A DNA stretch of 64,000 nucleotides from Umbelopsis isabellina (GCA_016758905.1 JAEPQZ010000003.1:1240001-1304000); one strand, 5' to 3'. Positions 1 to 10,689 are shown, counted from the stretch's first letter. Numbers and translations: made by a program. The notes: a model not told the origin generated them from the letters alone.

Positions 1-242
1 AAGAGCAAAAATGCCTGCAACAGCACCAGTGTCATAGCCACAGATAAACTAAGTTGACCCATCATGGTTAGTAATATAATCAAACAAACCTGATTTACGT
101 TTCGTGCTCCACTTACCCCTCCCAAAGCAGCCAAAAGTCCCGAAATATAAACTGTCTTGCGTTTACCATTACTCTTTAGGGTAGCACGTTCCGACTGAGC
201 TTTCTCTTCAGCAGAGAATGTATCTTGTTGCGGCTGTGACAT
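1..242 (-). CDS. MFS sugar transporter, N-terminal part (runs off the window)
   Basis: Start of a major facilitator superfamily transporter, probably a plasma-membrane sugar porter. Coding exons are 242-117 and 48-1, with a 68-nt GT-AG intron (116-49) that has a TTACTAAC-type branch site. The spliced product has a short polar cytosolic N-terminus rich in Gln, Glu and Lys. It then enters the first membrane helix with Leu-Ala-Ala-Leu-Gly-Gly followed by Phe-Ile-Cys-Gly-Tyr-Asp-Thr-Gly. This is the GG-x-x-x-GYDTG signature found in helix 1 of the sugar porter family (established knowledge). Only about 58 residues are present, so substrate and direction of transport cannot be judged. The ATG at 242 is the first in frame. 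Confidence 0.75.
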   Translation of the reverse strand, partial: MSQPQQDTFSAEEKAQSERATLKSNGKRKTVYISGLLAALGGVSGARNVNQVCLIILLTMMGQLSLSVAMTLVLLQAFLL

Positions 243-551
243 ACTACAAAAGTTCACAAGATAGTGTAAAAGAAAGAGGTGAGTAACTCGGTGGCCAAAA
301 AAAAAAAACAAGAAAAAAAAATGGGGAATTATGAGCAGCTGATGATTTGATTGGCTAAAGATCAAAATATTACTCGCATGAATCATGGAAAATCAGTTGC
401 CGTTGACGGTACCTTTGTACCAGCATTTAACACCAATGCATGATATCACTTACTTATCAATATTTAATAGAAAGTTTCAAAATCAAGAGTATTGATTTAA
501 TTAGCATTATATAACGTGTCTAAAATATGTTTGTCATTACTATGATCTATT
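243..551. other. Intergenic spacer with a poly-A run
   Basis: Spacer between the transporter start and the 3' end of the monooxygenase; both genes lie on the minus strand, so it should hold the transporter promoter. It contains an A-run near 299-320 and no ORF or RNA gene that I can recognise. Confidence 0.6.
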
Positions 552-1784
552 CTATTTGTGGGTGTTTCCCCAAAAGTATTCCATGATATTGTAGTCTTGC
601 AAGTTGGAAACAACCAAGTTTAGTACTCTCATTGAAAACTTGTACAATGTAGAAAATCCTAGATGAGCACCCATCGCAGATTCATAGCTAGCTTTGACGG
701 CAGTACGTCCTCGAGCCATGGCTTGCTTTTGGTATGTCGTCAGTGCTTCTGTAACTGATCTCTTGCCTTGATGAGCAAGAACAATTTGTTCCCCCAAGAG
801 AACAGCATCCATGACGGCGTGATTGAGACCTTCGCCGCGGTACGCTGTCATAGCATGAAGAGCATCTCCAATAAGAGTGATCTGTCCGCGGTTGTCCAAG
901 CTATAATCTGGCATACATTGAGAAGCGTGCGAGAACCATATTTTAGTGGACGGATCAGTCATTTGAATTAATTTCTTGACAGGTTCATAAAACTGATCTG
1001 CCATCTCATAAGCAATCTTGTGTAGGCCATCATTTGTATTTGGAATTTCACGGAGATCAAGACCTTGATCCCAAGAGAGGACCCATCGAACGTTGTAAGT
1101 TTCACCATCATTGGAGACATCATTGATTGAATAGAAAAAATTGACGACGCCTTGTCTATTAGAAGTCTTGGGGCCAAACATGATAAAGTGAGTTGGGCTA
1201 TATTTGCTGAAGACCTCATGTTCTTGCCTTGTAATGTTTCTTGATGCGCTAAGGTTGACAACACTTAATTCTTGAACTTTGTTTCCAATGATGCTAGAGC
1301 GTACAGCACTGCGAAGACCATCGGCACCGACTACTATATCAGCACATATATCTCCTTTACTTGTCTTGACAACTGCTTGATGATCGCCAAAATGTACATC
1401 AGTGACCTCAACGTCCGTTTCTACATTGATACCTTCCATCAAACGATCACGAATTCGAGTTCGGTTAGCACGTATTCCTTTGCCTGAAAGAGCAGGTATA
1501 CCATCTAATTTCAAAAGTACCTGTCCGTCGTAATTAACAAGTGCAACACCAGTGTCTGTGGTGTGATTAACGGAAACATACTCTTGGAAACCTTTCATCT
1601 TGTCTTCACCTAGTGCCAGGACGAGATAAGGGAGCGCAAAATGGATAGACACAGAGTAGCCTTGTAATCTGGATACCGGAGCTTTTTCTACCACTTGAAA
1701 CGGCACATCATGTCTCTTGAGGTATTGAGCAAGAGTAAGTCCAGCTGGACCAGAACCGACGATAAGGATTTTGTTGAATGGCAT
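552..1784 (-). CDS. FAD-dependent monooxygenase (PHBH-fold)
   Basis: Intronless 410-residue flavoprotein hydroxylase of the p-hydroxybenzoate hydroxylase fold (salicylate hydroxylase / zeaxanthin epoxidase-like group). These enzymes use NAD(P)H and O2 to hydroxylate or epoxidise aromatic or other small molecules. Residues about 7-15 hold the dinucleotide-binding GSGPAGLTL. Near residue 150 is the DG motif GADGLRSAVR. Near residue 300 is the FAD-ribityl GD motif (IGDALHAM) followed by a Gly-Glu-Gly-Leu-Asn-His stretch. No signal peptide is evident, so it is probably cytosolic. It has no intron, unlike most genes in this window, and shares its strand with the SDR gene upstream. The spacer upstream of its ATG carries inverted repeats. 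The substrate cannot be inferred from sequence. Confidence 0.9.
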   Translation of the reverse strand: MPFNKILIVGSGPAGLTLAQYLKRHDVPFQVVEKAPVSRLQGYSVSIHFALPYLVLALGEDKMKGFQEYVSVNHTTDTGVALVNYDGQVLLKLDGIPALSGKGIRANRTRIRDRLMEGINVETDVEVTDVHFGDHQAVVKTSKGDICADIVVGADGLRSAVRSSIIGNKVQELSVVNLSASRNITRQEHEVFSKYSPTHFIMFGPKTSNRQGVVNFFYSINDVSNDGETYNVRWVLSWDQGLDLREIPNTNDGLHKIAYEMADQFYEPVKKLIQMTDPSTKIWFSHASQCMPDYSLDNRGQITLIGDALHAMTAYRGEGLNHAVMDAVLLGEQIVLAHQGKRSVTEALTTYQKQAMARGRTAVKASYESAMGAHLGFSTLYKFSMRVLNLVVSNLQDYNIMEYFWGNTHK

Positions 1785-1838
1785 AATATTGAATTATTAT
1801 TGATTTGAGCAAGTTGATCTGAGCCATTTTATACTTCC

Positions 1839-1967
1839 AAAAATTTATGGATATGTCGGCCCGATGGCGGTGCTTCGGCGGACGTTGTTAGGCGGATTTA
1901 CGCTCATCGGAATGCGCCGTACTGCTTTAAGCACCTAAACCGTCAGACCGCACCTACCAAAAGTTTT
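1839..1967. repeat. Imperfect inverted repeat (fold-back) block
   Basis: The left arm (1839-1874) and the reverse complement of the right arm (1930-1967) match at roughly two thirds of positions when small gaps are allowed. Both begin with an A/T-rich AAAA..TTT end and finish with GGTGCT. The loop between them is GC-rich. It resembles a short MITE or fold-back element. No clear target-site duplication is visible, so this is tentative. Confidence 0.35.
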
Positions 1968-2038
1968 ATGTATCAACTAAAATGAATCGAAGCTTGCGAT
2001 AGGATTCAAGTACTTGCAGAAAAAAAGTCACTAACAAT

Positions 2039-2493
2039 ACTTTCGAAGTTCGGGCAGGCGGATACAACTCAGATTTAGTCAACTTGTAGACTGACCACTT
2101 CAATGCGATTTTGTTATATTATTGTACGTATGAATAGCACGAGTTCCTTGCTATACACTGTCTATCAATAGATATGCTGTTGAAGTGTGTAATATATTCA
2201 TCATTTGAGGAGCTCAGGCGCATACAAAAGGTATAAAAAAAGTTCGGGCTATAATGATCAAGAACTCCTTTCAGAGCTGGCTTGGCACATCAATAACTGC
2301 CACTTGTGCACACACTTTTTCTCATTATTGTAAGTCATGTCACATTTTACATTAGACAATTGTCTTTGCAAATCCTTTTGGGAATTTTTTGGTCAAGCAC
2401 GGGTTTAACTAAGTGTTCAGCGGATAAATATGCGGATCACCGGCAAACGTGACCCGTAGGGAGCAATTTGTCGACTGCCTGATTTTCGAAGTC
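2039..2493. repeat. Candidate non-autonomous DNA element bounded by imperfect inverted repeats
   Basis: The segment 2039-2062 (core TTCGAAGTTCGGGCAGGCG) resembles the reverse complement of 2470-2493 (core TTCGAAAATCAGGCAGTCG). They face inward and lie about 450 nt apart. The interior has GCGGAT repeats near 2420-2440 and no coding capacity. This would suit a MITE-like remnant. It rests on visual alignment only. Confidence 0.3.
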
Positions 2494-2712
2494 GACAGTT
2501 TCATACTACTAATGATTCACAAGGTTAACACTTTTTGGCATTTTTTCCGCAGTATCTGTGGTCATTCCGCATCTCAATTTCGTACATTGGATGGCTGTCT
2601 CACATCAAACAAATCCCATACTTATTTCATAAAATGTTTATTTAAATTTGTAGAGTATACATTATTTCTCATGAACAGTAACTCATTATATTACAGCTGC
2701 TGACAATCCTCT

Positions 2713-3525
2713 TTACAACCATATCTCGGACGAGTCGTTTTGAGAAGTGGAGATACCGCTATCTTTGGGTCCAAGCTTCTTGATCACCTTGATCTGTTTG
2801 GTTACCGAGTCCTCCACAGTAATGGGATTACCGTCCCACTCGGGTTCAGCAAGTTTGAATCCATCTAACAATTGCCCAAATATTTTCGCCATTCCCTCGG
2901 GAACAGGACCATCTCGTGTCTTCGAGGTATCGACAAATCCAGGAGACAAAGCGACTACAGTAAAGCCTTCTGGTTCCAATTCAATAGCATACTTTAGAAC
3001 ATTGTAGTTAAGAGCAGCCTTTGAACTAGCATAGCCGGCGTTGATGGTGATCTTGGATTTTCTGGTGAACGCTTCATCACCGATACCGCTGGAGATGTTG
3101 ATGATCTTCTTCTCTTTACCCTTACGCAATAACGGCAAGAAGATGTTGTTGGCATAGATGTGGCTTACAGTATTCCATCGGTAGTTGTCCAAGAAATCTT
3201 GACCGACTTTCTCCACCGACACGTTGGGGTCGGCAATCGTAATACTTGGATCAGTGACGCCTCCTGCATTAGAGATCAGCCAGTCTAATGATCCACCAGT
3301 GATTTCAGCTATTTCTTTGGCAGCTTGTTCAAGTGCTTGAGGTGATGTCACGTCAGCTTCAACGACATGAACATTGGATCTCTCGTCTGCAATAGGCTTC
3401 AGATATTCAATCTTGCTTTTGTTGCGAACCACGGCGAAAACAACGTTCTCAGAGTCTTGGCTTAACTGATTTACGAATTCCAGGCCAATACCACGACCAG
3501 CTCCTGTAACGACGACTTGTACCAT
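2713..3525 (-). CDS. Short-chain dehydrogenase/reductase
   Basis: Intronless 270-residue classical SDR, an NAD(P)H-dependent oxidoreductase of the Rossmann fold. The cofactor motif TGAGRGIG sits at residues 7-14. An acidic Asp follows strand 3 in VVEADVTS, the NAG motif appears as SNAGG, the catalytic Ser is in INISSGIG, and the catalytic Tyr/Lys pair is in YASSKAAL. The overall pattern resembles the C-factor / norsolorinic-acid-ketoreductase-like subgroup common in fungi. That is a resemblance, not an assignment of substrate. The C-terminus is polar and probably cytosolic. An AT-rich TTTAAATAG element about 75 nt upstream of the ATG could serve as a TATA box. Its neighbours do not form a pathway with it. 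Confidence 0.9.
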   Translation of the reverse strand: MVQVVVTGAGRGIGLEFVNQLSQDSENVVFAVVRNKSKIEYLKPIADERSNVHVVEADVTSPQALEQAAKEIAEITGGSLDWLISNAGGVTDPSITIADPNVSVEKVGQDFLDNYRWNTVSHIYANNIFLPLLRKGKEKKIINISSGIGDEAFTRKSKITINAGYASSKAALNYNVLKYAIELEPEGFTVVALSPGFVDTSKTRDGPVPEGMAKIFGQLLDGFKLAEPEWDGNPITVEDSVTKQIKVIKKLGPKDSGISTSQNDSSEIWL

Positions 3526-4018
3526 TGTATCTTATGTATTTGTATTAAAGAAAGTAACCCTTTGACAAAGTTTGGAAATACGGGAAGTCGAGACCTTTAA
3601 ATAGAAAAAAAGGCGTTGACAATTATTAATGCCCCTTAAGACAGAGCTAGGATTTCTACATTTCCGGATAGAGTGATCCGACCTATCACATCATTTCTTT
3701 CCAGAATTTTTAGAGCCCTAACCCTATTTCATAAGCAATGGGCAAGAAATTGCCTCCATCACGTAAGCTACCAGGCACATCGATCAGATATGCTGTAGCC
3801 AACAGAGCCATTTGTCATCTTAGTGGCAATAAGTGCCTTAGCTGAGTAAGAAAAGACAGCTTAGCATCAAGTACAAGATATTACTTCATACTGATATAAG
3901 TGATCATGCAGATGCTCATATTGCATGCTTTTATCCTATCGTTTCTATTAACAAGTGTATCTATTGATGAAAAGTTGTACATGGATTCAGATACATTTTG
4001 GAACATGTAAGCCACAGT
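3526..4018. other. Intergenic spacer with a telobox-like element
   Basis: Spacer between the 5' end of the SDR gene and the 3' end of the valyl-tRNA synthetase gene. It holds an AGCCCTAACCCTA element (3713-3725) followed closely by an ATG (3738) and a 35-codon frame. The rest is stop-rich and AT-rich. Confidence 0.5.
3713..3725 (+). promoter_or_regulatory. Telobox / Tbf1-like element
   Basis: AGCCCTAACCCTA contains two overlapping CCCTAA-type units. In several fungi such boxes recruit Tbf1-type factors to ribosomal-protein promoters (established knowledge). It lies 13 nt before an ATG at 3738 that opens only 35 codons, with no recognisable ribosomal protein. It may be the relic of a promoter or a regulator of the SDR gene. 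Function is not shown. Confidence 0.3.
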
Positions 4019-7000
4019 TTATGGCAACAAGCTTTTTAGCAGATCAATGTTAGCTTGGGAGTCCAATTTTTCGGTCTGAAGCATTTCTATACGTTTGCTA
4101 TAGGTGTGGATCATTCTTAGTTTAGTTTTAATCTTTGGAGACGAAACATCCATGTTATTTCTTACCTGTTCTTTTGTTGAATATCAGAAGGTGTAGCTGC
4201 TTGATAGCCACCTCGATTGATTTGAGTCATTAGGCGCTCAAGCTCTCTATCAGTCTTACTTATCTTCTTTTCCAGTTTAGTTATCCTCGATTGTATTGAT
4301 TTCACATCTGATTGAGGTTGAGCTCGTAAAATGTCTTTCATTGGAACATATACTTTCAAACTGGGTGAAATCATTTTCATGGCTACTGGCTCTGGTAGCT
4401 CGAGCTCTTCCGAAGACTGTATAACAATGAATACGTGGCACTGACCATTTTCATCTTTGTATGTATATACGTACCTCTGCCTGTATAATATTCAGTGATG
4501 ACGCTTTGATAAAATCCTTGATCTCGCTACTGTACTTCAGGAGTTGATTGTTGCCTTCCGCATCAGACCCTTGGTAACTCCATATTTTGAACGGCAATTC
4601 CTTTCCAATGCTCACACGATTGCTTTGGCGCAGTGATCTGGAGGCAGAAATAATAGACAGCACAGTCTAGTCGCATGATGGATAATTAGCGACATCACAC
4701 TTTTTAGACCGCTACCATTGTTACATAAGCACTTTACCTGAAATCCAGCCTCGACTTGCTCATCTTTATAAATAGCGAACTGCTCATTTGTGGGGAAAGC
4801 TTCAAGCATCAAAGATGGTGGCGATTTATACTGCCCTTGGTCATGATGTTGCTCTTTGAAATGCTGCCACAGTTCCTAGAGATTCTCCTCAGTATAAACT
4901 TGGAAGATGTAATTTCGATAATTTATATCATCTTACCTCAGTGACAAACGGCATGAATGGGTGAGTGAGACGAAGAGCCACATCCATGCAAGCGCTCAGT
5001 ATTTTCAGTGATGACAGTGCGGCATGTTCTTGGTTGTCTTTGGATATCAAAGATTTACTGAATTCCACATAAACATCACATAAATCCTCCACGATGAATT
5101 TACGTGTTGAGTCTGTTGCTTCATGGAGACGGAGCTTTTCGAAACCATTGTGGGCCGCGCTAACTGCACTTGCCAGTCTTGACAGAATGTATCTATTGAC
5201 CAAAGGCATAGAACCCAATTCTTCTTTTGTTGGTAGTCGGTCAGTTAAATCAGATGATAATTTCATATCCATAAGCTGCATGCGACTAAGGCCGAACTTG
5301 AACAAGTTCCATATTTTGTTTCCAAAATAACTCGTGGCCACCACATTTTTGAGATCCATATTAATTTGACGCGTTTGTTGTGTATACGAAATGAGCGCAA
5401 AGCGTAGAGAGTCAGTACCACAAGCTGGGATACCATCAGGATATTCTATTTCGAGATTTTTGATACTCCTAAGCAAGTGGTTAGAATAGCTTTTAGCTGC
5501 TGAGATAGGTGACTCAATTTACCTGTTTACTTCTGATGGTGCAAGATTTCCGGTCCTGACAGTTTGCTTCAGAGTCTCAAGATCAACTCCTTCGATGACA
5601 TGCAGTGGGTCAATTACATTACCCAAAGACTTTGACATTTTTCGTCCCTGAGCATCTCGTATCTATTGCGATTGTTTAAATTACATCGTACAACAGCATC
5701 ACTCTGCCACCGAAAAACACTTACCATTGCATGCAAAAAGACATCCTTGAAGGGGGGCTGACCAGTGAAATATGTGCAGAGCATGGCCATCCTGGCTACC
5801 CAGAAGAATATGATGTCCAATCCGGTTTCCATGACAGTTAGTGGATATCGTTCCTTCTTAGATGTTAGCTTGGTGCTAGCTTCCTTAATTGTATGATCTT
5901 TATTACTTACTGCTACAGTGCCAGGACCAGTCCATCCAGAAGCTGAGAGAGGCAGCAGTCCGGAAGAAAACCAGGTGTCTAAAACGTCTTCATCCTGTCT
6001 GACTTTATATTGGGTATCTTGAGGAATGTTTCTCAAAGTAAATTGCTTTTGAATATTAGTATTAAGTTCTTGTTCATTGTGGGCCATTATCCAGAAATCT
6101 GTAATATGGACCGATCAGTAAGATGAAGGCATCAAGTAGGATCATATTTCCTCATACATACCAGTGGCATCCAAACCAGTAGCTAATTGAACGTGATAAG
6201 CTGGTATACGATGTCCCCACCATAATTGTCTTGATATACACCAATCTTGAATATTATTAAGCCATCGATTGAGTTCGTTTTTGTGGTGCACCGGGGATAC
6301 TTTGATGTCGCCTGCGGCAGTATGCTGTAGCACCTTGTTGGCTAATTCTTTTGTGCTTATGTACCATTGTGGTTGGATAAGGGGCTCGATAACATCTCCA
6401 GATCGTGAGCATATGGCTAATCGCATTGCATGGTCTGTATCCTTGCCTCTATACACATTTAATCTTTGCAATTGCTCGACAACGGACTTCCTCGCCTCAA
6501 ATCTATCCACTCCCTGTAGGTGAGATTAGCATCACACGGATTTCGAACAATTATGTATCAATTTTACTTACCACTAATTCCATGACTCCACATTGATCGT
6601 TCAGCTTGCCGTCTTTGTCGAAGATGCTGGTAATCGGTAATTTGTGTCGTTTGCCACATTCGTAGTCATTTGGATCATGAGCAGGAGTTATCTTGACGAC
6701 ACCTGTTCCAAACTCCATATCAACTAATTCAGGGTCGCAAACGATGGGTATTTCTTTCTGCAAAATTGGATGTATGACTTTTTTGCCGTGCAAGCTCTAA
6801 AGATATTGTCAGGTTTACGACCATGTATGACTTGCCACTATATAATGGACAGACCTTATATCTAACATCATCTGGATGAACAGCCACAGCACAATCACCC
6901 AGCATAGTCTCAATTCTGGTTGTAGCTACTACCAATTCGCTGATACCGTCAGGGTCTACGACAGGATAAGCAAATTTGTGTAGGACGCCAAATTCAACTC

Positions 7001-8202
7001 TATAAATATGACAGTCATCAGCAGCTATATATCGTGCGTTGTATTTAAAATGTTACATACCCTTCGGACCTCCCAGGCAGGACTTTGAAAGTTTGTCCAG
7101 CGATCTCCTCATAATCGACCTTTAACCCATAATCTCGATAAGCAAGTACGCCCATTGATATCAGGTACATAGAGCGGCAATTTACCTCAATATCCGATAT
7201 CACTGTTTCTAAAGCGCAACACCAATTCACTAAACGAGAATCTCGATAAATCAAGCCATCTTCATACAATTTTATGAATGAATTTTGAACGGCGGCAGAT
7301 CTTTCATTGTCCATAGTAAAATATCCTTTGTCCCAGTCGACGCTAGCTCCCATTTTCCGCTTTAACGGGATACTTTAGTATATCAACTACACTAATTCAT
7401 TGCCAAAAATCAACCTACAATTTGCTTGATGATTCTGTTCCCGTAATGCTCGCGCCATTTCCATATTTCTCCCACAAACTCTTCTCTCCCTAAATCGTGC
7501 CTGGAGACCTTTTGTTCATTTAGTCTCGAGAGACCCTATCATAATTAATCACGAATATGGTACCTGACGATCTTTCATAAGCTGCTTCTCAACAACAGAT
7601 TGAGTTCCAATGCCAGCATGGTCCGTTCCGGGAATCCAAGACACATCATAACCTGACATTCGTTTCCATCGAACTATTGCATCCTATATTTTAGAGAACC
7701 CAATGATGTTCAGGATCCGATATGTCCAGTCCAATTACATCTCCCTAGTTACTAACCTCTAAGCTGAAAGTAAGAGCGTGTCCAATGTGAAGAGATCCAG
7801 TTACATTTGGTGGTGGTGTTATCATATTGAACTTTGGTCTTTCACCGTCTTTATCTCCACTTAGCTCTCGGGGCCCAAAATATCCTTTGACGGATAGAAG
7901 GTCAGGTCATTGTTCTAATTTTCGATCGATAATTTATTTTCATTACCTTGACTTTCCCACCACTCATACCAGCCATTCTCTACTGTTTTCTATATGTTGA
8001 AGTTAGCTTAGTAAACTTCAACCACTCTGTGTACACTAATAGTTGTTGTGTTTACCGGATCGTAGGCATTCGCAAGAGGTCGTCTGGGTTTAAGGGCCTC
8101 TGTATGTTTGTAGGCTCGCAGTGACTGACTGAATAGCCTTTTGCCAGAAAAGCATCTTTGATTGAAGGTTGCTTCCCTATAAATGCGGTGGCACGTTGCC
8201 AT
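4019..8202 (-). CDS. Valyl-tRNA synthetase, probably mitochondrial
   Basis: Class Ia synthetase that charges tRNA-Val. I can place 16 exons: 8202-8056, 7989-7947, 7884-7757, 7683-7564, 7535-7419, 7359-7061, 6999-6855, 6796-6572, 6513-6162, 6098-5725, 5662-5523, 5468-4937, 4875-4738, 4666-4475, 4416-4166, 4097-4019. Together they give an exact 1093-residue frame. The HIGH motif appears as SLHIGHAL in exon 3. The KMSKS loop is [10 protein letters not shown] in exon 11. The editing (CP1) domain shows [11 protein letters not shown] and the conserved GASVDWDK. The C-terminus is a Lys/Glu-rich coiled coil typical of ValRS. The first 40 residues are rich in Arg, Ser and Phe with few acids, like a mitochondrial presequence. 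The Lys-rich N-terminal extension of cytosolic fungal enzymes is absent, so a separate cytosolic gene is inferred. It shares a 156-nt promoter region with TAF10. Confidence 0.93.
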
Positions 8203-8358
8203 GGGCTACCAAATACTGCTAGGATTCGTGACAACCTTGACAGGAATAAAAAACGAAACAGGGACAAAAAAAAAGGTCAAGTCACGTGTAAAAGTAGTCA
8301 ACGAGCTGAAAGTTTCCAAGTCTTTGAAAGCTCATACACGACAAAGTCATACTATACC
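8203..8358. promoter_or_regulatory. Shared divergent promoter, valRS / TAF10
   Basis: Only 156 nt separate the two start codons, so both promoters and both 5' leaders must overlap here. It has an A-run (8267-8275) but no clear TATA box. Confidence 0.5.
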
Positions 8359-9078
8359 ATGTCGGATTCCAACGTTCATTCAGATGACACATCAGCGGCA
8401 ATGCCTATGGAAGTTGATACGCAGTCAAACGTAGCAGCAAATACACAATCAAGCGCGACAGAGGGAGCAAGCAACGGCGCAGATCAGATTACAGAGACTG
8501 ATATTGGTCAAGATTCTCAAAGCTCTAGACCATTGCGAAGAGAAGCTGAATTGAACAGAAAGCAGAGAAGTCTCGCTGAATTTTTGTCGATGATGGATAA
8601 TTACACACCAGCTGTAAGTATCACTTCAACCTTTTATCGATAAAGACTGGCCAAACCTGAATATTTTATTCAATAGATCCCAGATGCTGTCACCGACTAC
8701 TACTTAAGTCGAACTGGTTTCGATTGTGATGATGTTCGGATGTACGTATTGCAATGTATTAATTATCAATACTACATTTTAGAATTGTGTTCTAATCACT
8801 TTTTTGATGCAGAAAACGGCTTTTGGCGCTTGCAGCCCAGAAATTCATTACTGATATTGCTACAGATGCTTTCCAATTTTGTAAAATACGGCAGCAAGGA
8901 AATCGTAGCAAGCAAGGAAAGGTAATATTGTCTGTCTATTGAGATTTATGTCATTCATAACAAGAAGCATACTAAATACGACATCCAGGATCGTAAAACT
9001 GTTTTGACAATGGAGGACCTGTCTGCCGCACTGGCGGAATATGGCGTCAACATAAAGAAACCTGACTATTATTCGTGA
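8359..9078 (+). CDS. TAF10: TAF10, TFIID/SAGA subunit
   Basis: Histone-fold subunit shared by TFIID and SAGA. Exons 8359-8613, 8677-8741, 8813-8921 and 8989-9078 give a 172-residue protein. After an acidic, Ser/Asn-rich N-terminus, the TAF10 signature begins near residue 76 with LAEFLSMMDNYTPAIPDAVT. It continues through YYLSRTGFDCDDVR, KRLLALAAQKF and the C-terminal MEDLSAALAEYG segment. The match to the conserved TAF10 core is close along its whole length. The start at 8359 is preferred because upstream ATG-less sequence in the same frame is not conserved. Divergent from the valRS gene. The protein is expected in the nucleus. Confidence 0.93.
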
Positions 9079-9251
9079 AAAAAGAGACACTTAGTCTACA
9101 TTCAAAGTATATATCACGAAATAAAGCCGTTAGTAATTGTCCTTAAAATGTGTAGCTATGTCACGTCGTGTTTGCTTCTCTAGCTTTGTCCATATATCAC
9201 TGCAGAAATTTTGTTGTCAGGAAATTTCTCTTACCTCTTTAAAACAAAGCA

Positions 9252-10689
9252 ATGGCCGCTGAGGATAGCGAGAAGCTGGCTCGGCGGCTCCAGGCTGAGG
9301 AAGACGCTATTTCCGACATACTTCTATATGATAAGCACGACGAGACATTAGCTAGACGAGTGCATGAAGGCGCGGCGTCGCAGCCTCGTACAGACAATAG
9401 CAGAGCCGACATAGAAGTTTTAGACAGCAATGGCAACTACCACGACACCAACTCCAATACTGTAAATAATACCATAGACTCAGACGAAGCTCTTGCTCGA
9501 CTTCTGCAGGCAGAGGAAGATTTGCAAGTCCATGGTTCAGAGCAGCCCAAAACCGTAAATGAGAAAGATTCCATACCATTGCCAGTGACAACCCATTTAG
9601 AATCAGACGAAGAGTTAGCTCGACGACTGCAGGCTGAAGAAAACCAAACACCTTCAGTCAGTCAGCAGGCCGAAAAAGTCGACGACGATCTTGAACTGTT
9701 CAGTCCTACTCCAGATATCCATGCACTCTTTCGCCACTTTGACGTACAGTATTTCTTCGGCATGTTGAAGATGGTTGAGGTGAGCTCTTGACTTGGATAT
9801 AGCTTTCTTCCACGCCATTGAAGGCTAACAATGAATTGGCTTTATAGTTGAAGTGGTCCAAGAGGATGACACTATGGTAAGGATAAGTAATTGGACAAAC
9901 TCCTATTTATTCAGTGTGTCTAACATCGATATAAGTGCCGGAATATGTAGTTATCAGCCACGTGCAGGATTCTGTAGCGTTAGATTATCAGAGCCATTAC
10001 TCAAATTCCGTCCACGAGAAGATTTAATCGATACGTTGCTGGTAATACATCCACAGACATGGCCAGTATTAGACCACATATAATGACATCTGTCAATTTT
10101 AGCACGAGATGATCCATGCCCTACTCTTTGTGACCCAAAATAACACCGATCACGGTAAGCAATTACGAAATATCAACCATACTCTTACCAATCATTACTG
10201 ATACTTCATTAATTAGATGGACATGGACCGCAGTTTTTGATGCATGCAGATCGAATCAATAAAGCAGCAGGAACCTCGATCACAGTGTATCACAACTTTA
10301 GAGATGAAGTCAACTACCATCGAACCCACGTTTGGAAATGCAATGGACCGTGTCAAAACCGGCCACCATATTTCGGCATCGTCAGGCGATCAATGAACCG
10401 ACCACCTCAACCGGCTGACTACTGGTGGAGTCGACATCAACAACAGTGTGGTGGCACGTACACGAAAATCGCTGAACCCAAAAAAAAACCTACGTCAAAA
10501 AAAGGCAAGGAAAAAGAACGCAGCCAAACTTCCCTAAATAAATTCTTCAAGCGAGACGCCAGTACTAGCGAAGATGATCATAGTAGTAATAATAGCAGCA
10601 GTAATAGCACCAGCAATAACACTAACACTGTAAAATCTGACAAAGAGCTAGCAGCTGCCAAGAGACGAAATCTTGGTGGTTCCAAATAA
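9252..10689 (+). CDS. SPRTN (Spartan) DNA-protein crosslink protease
   Basis: Replication-coupled metalloprotease that degrades proteins crosslinked to DNA. Exons 9252-9779, 9848-9876, 9936-10041, 10103-10154 and 10217-10689 encode 395 residues. The SprT domain runs from about 145 to 325. Zinc ligands and catalytic Glu are in HEMIHALLF (His222, Glu223, His226), with the third ligand in DGHGP (His241). The following WKCNGPCQNRPPYFG and DYWWSRHQQQCGGTY segments match the Zn-binding subdomain of animal SPRTN closely. A PCNA-binding PIP box, QTSLNKFF, lies at 342-349. The N-terminus has four copies of a Leu-Ala-Arg-x-x-Gln-Ala-Glu-Glu-like unit (about 6-18, 29-41, 76-89, 118-130). I see no C-terminal UBZ finger, so these repeats may supply ubiquitin binding (inference). 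The tail is Ser/Asn-rich. Confidence 0.92.

Larger units (their letters stand above)
1785..2712. other. Intergenic spacer with GC-rich inverted-repeat blocks
   Basis: A 928-nt spacer between two minus-strand genes. It has no convincing coding sequence; the longest open frame (2449-2703, plus strand) has no ATG start. Two GC-richer blocks stand out from the AT-rich background, each flanked by imperfect inverted repeats: 1839-1967 and 2039-2493. GCGGAT is repeated within them. They could be decayed non-autonomous DNA elements. Confidence 0.5.

Noticed and set aside
2449-2703. 84-codon frame in the repeat-containing spacer
   Set aside because: It starts at GTG, shows no domain, and falls partly within the inverted-repeat block.
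4669-4737. Reading through the GTAAAG intron of valRS as coding
   Set aside because: The open frame leads to a stop and breaks the conserved C-terminal helices; splicing to 4666 restores [11 protein letters not shown].
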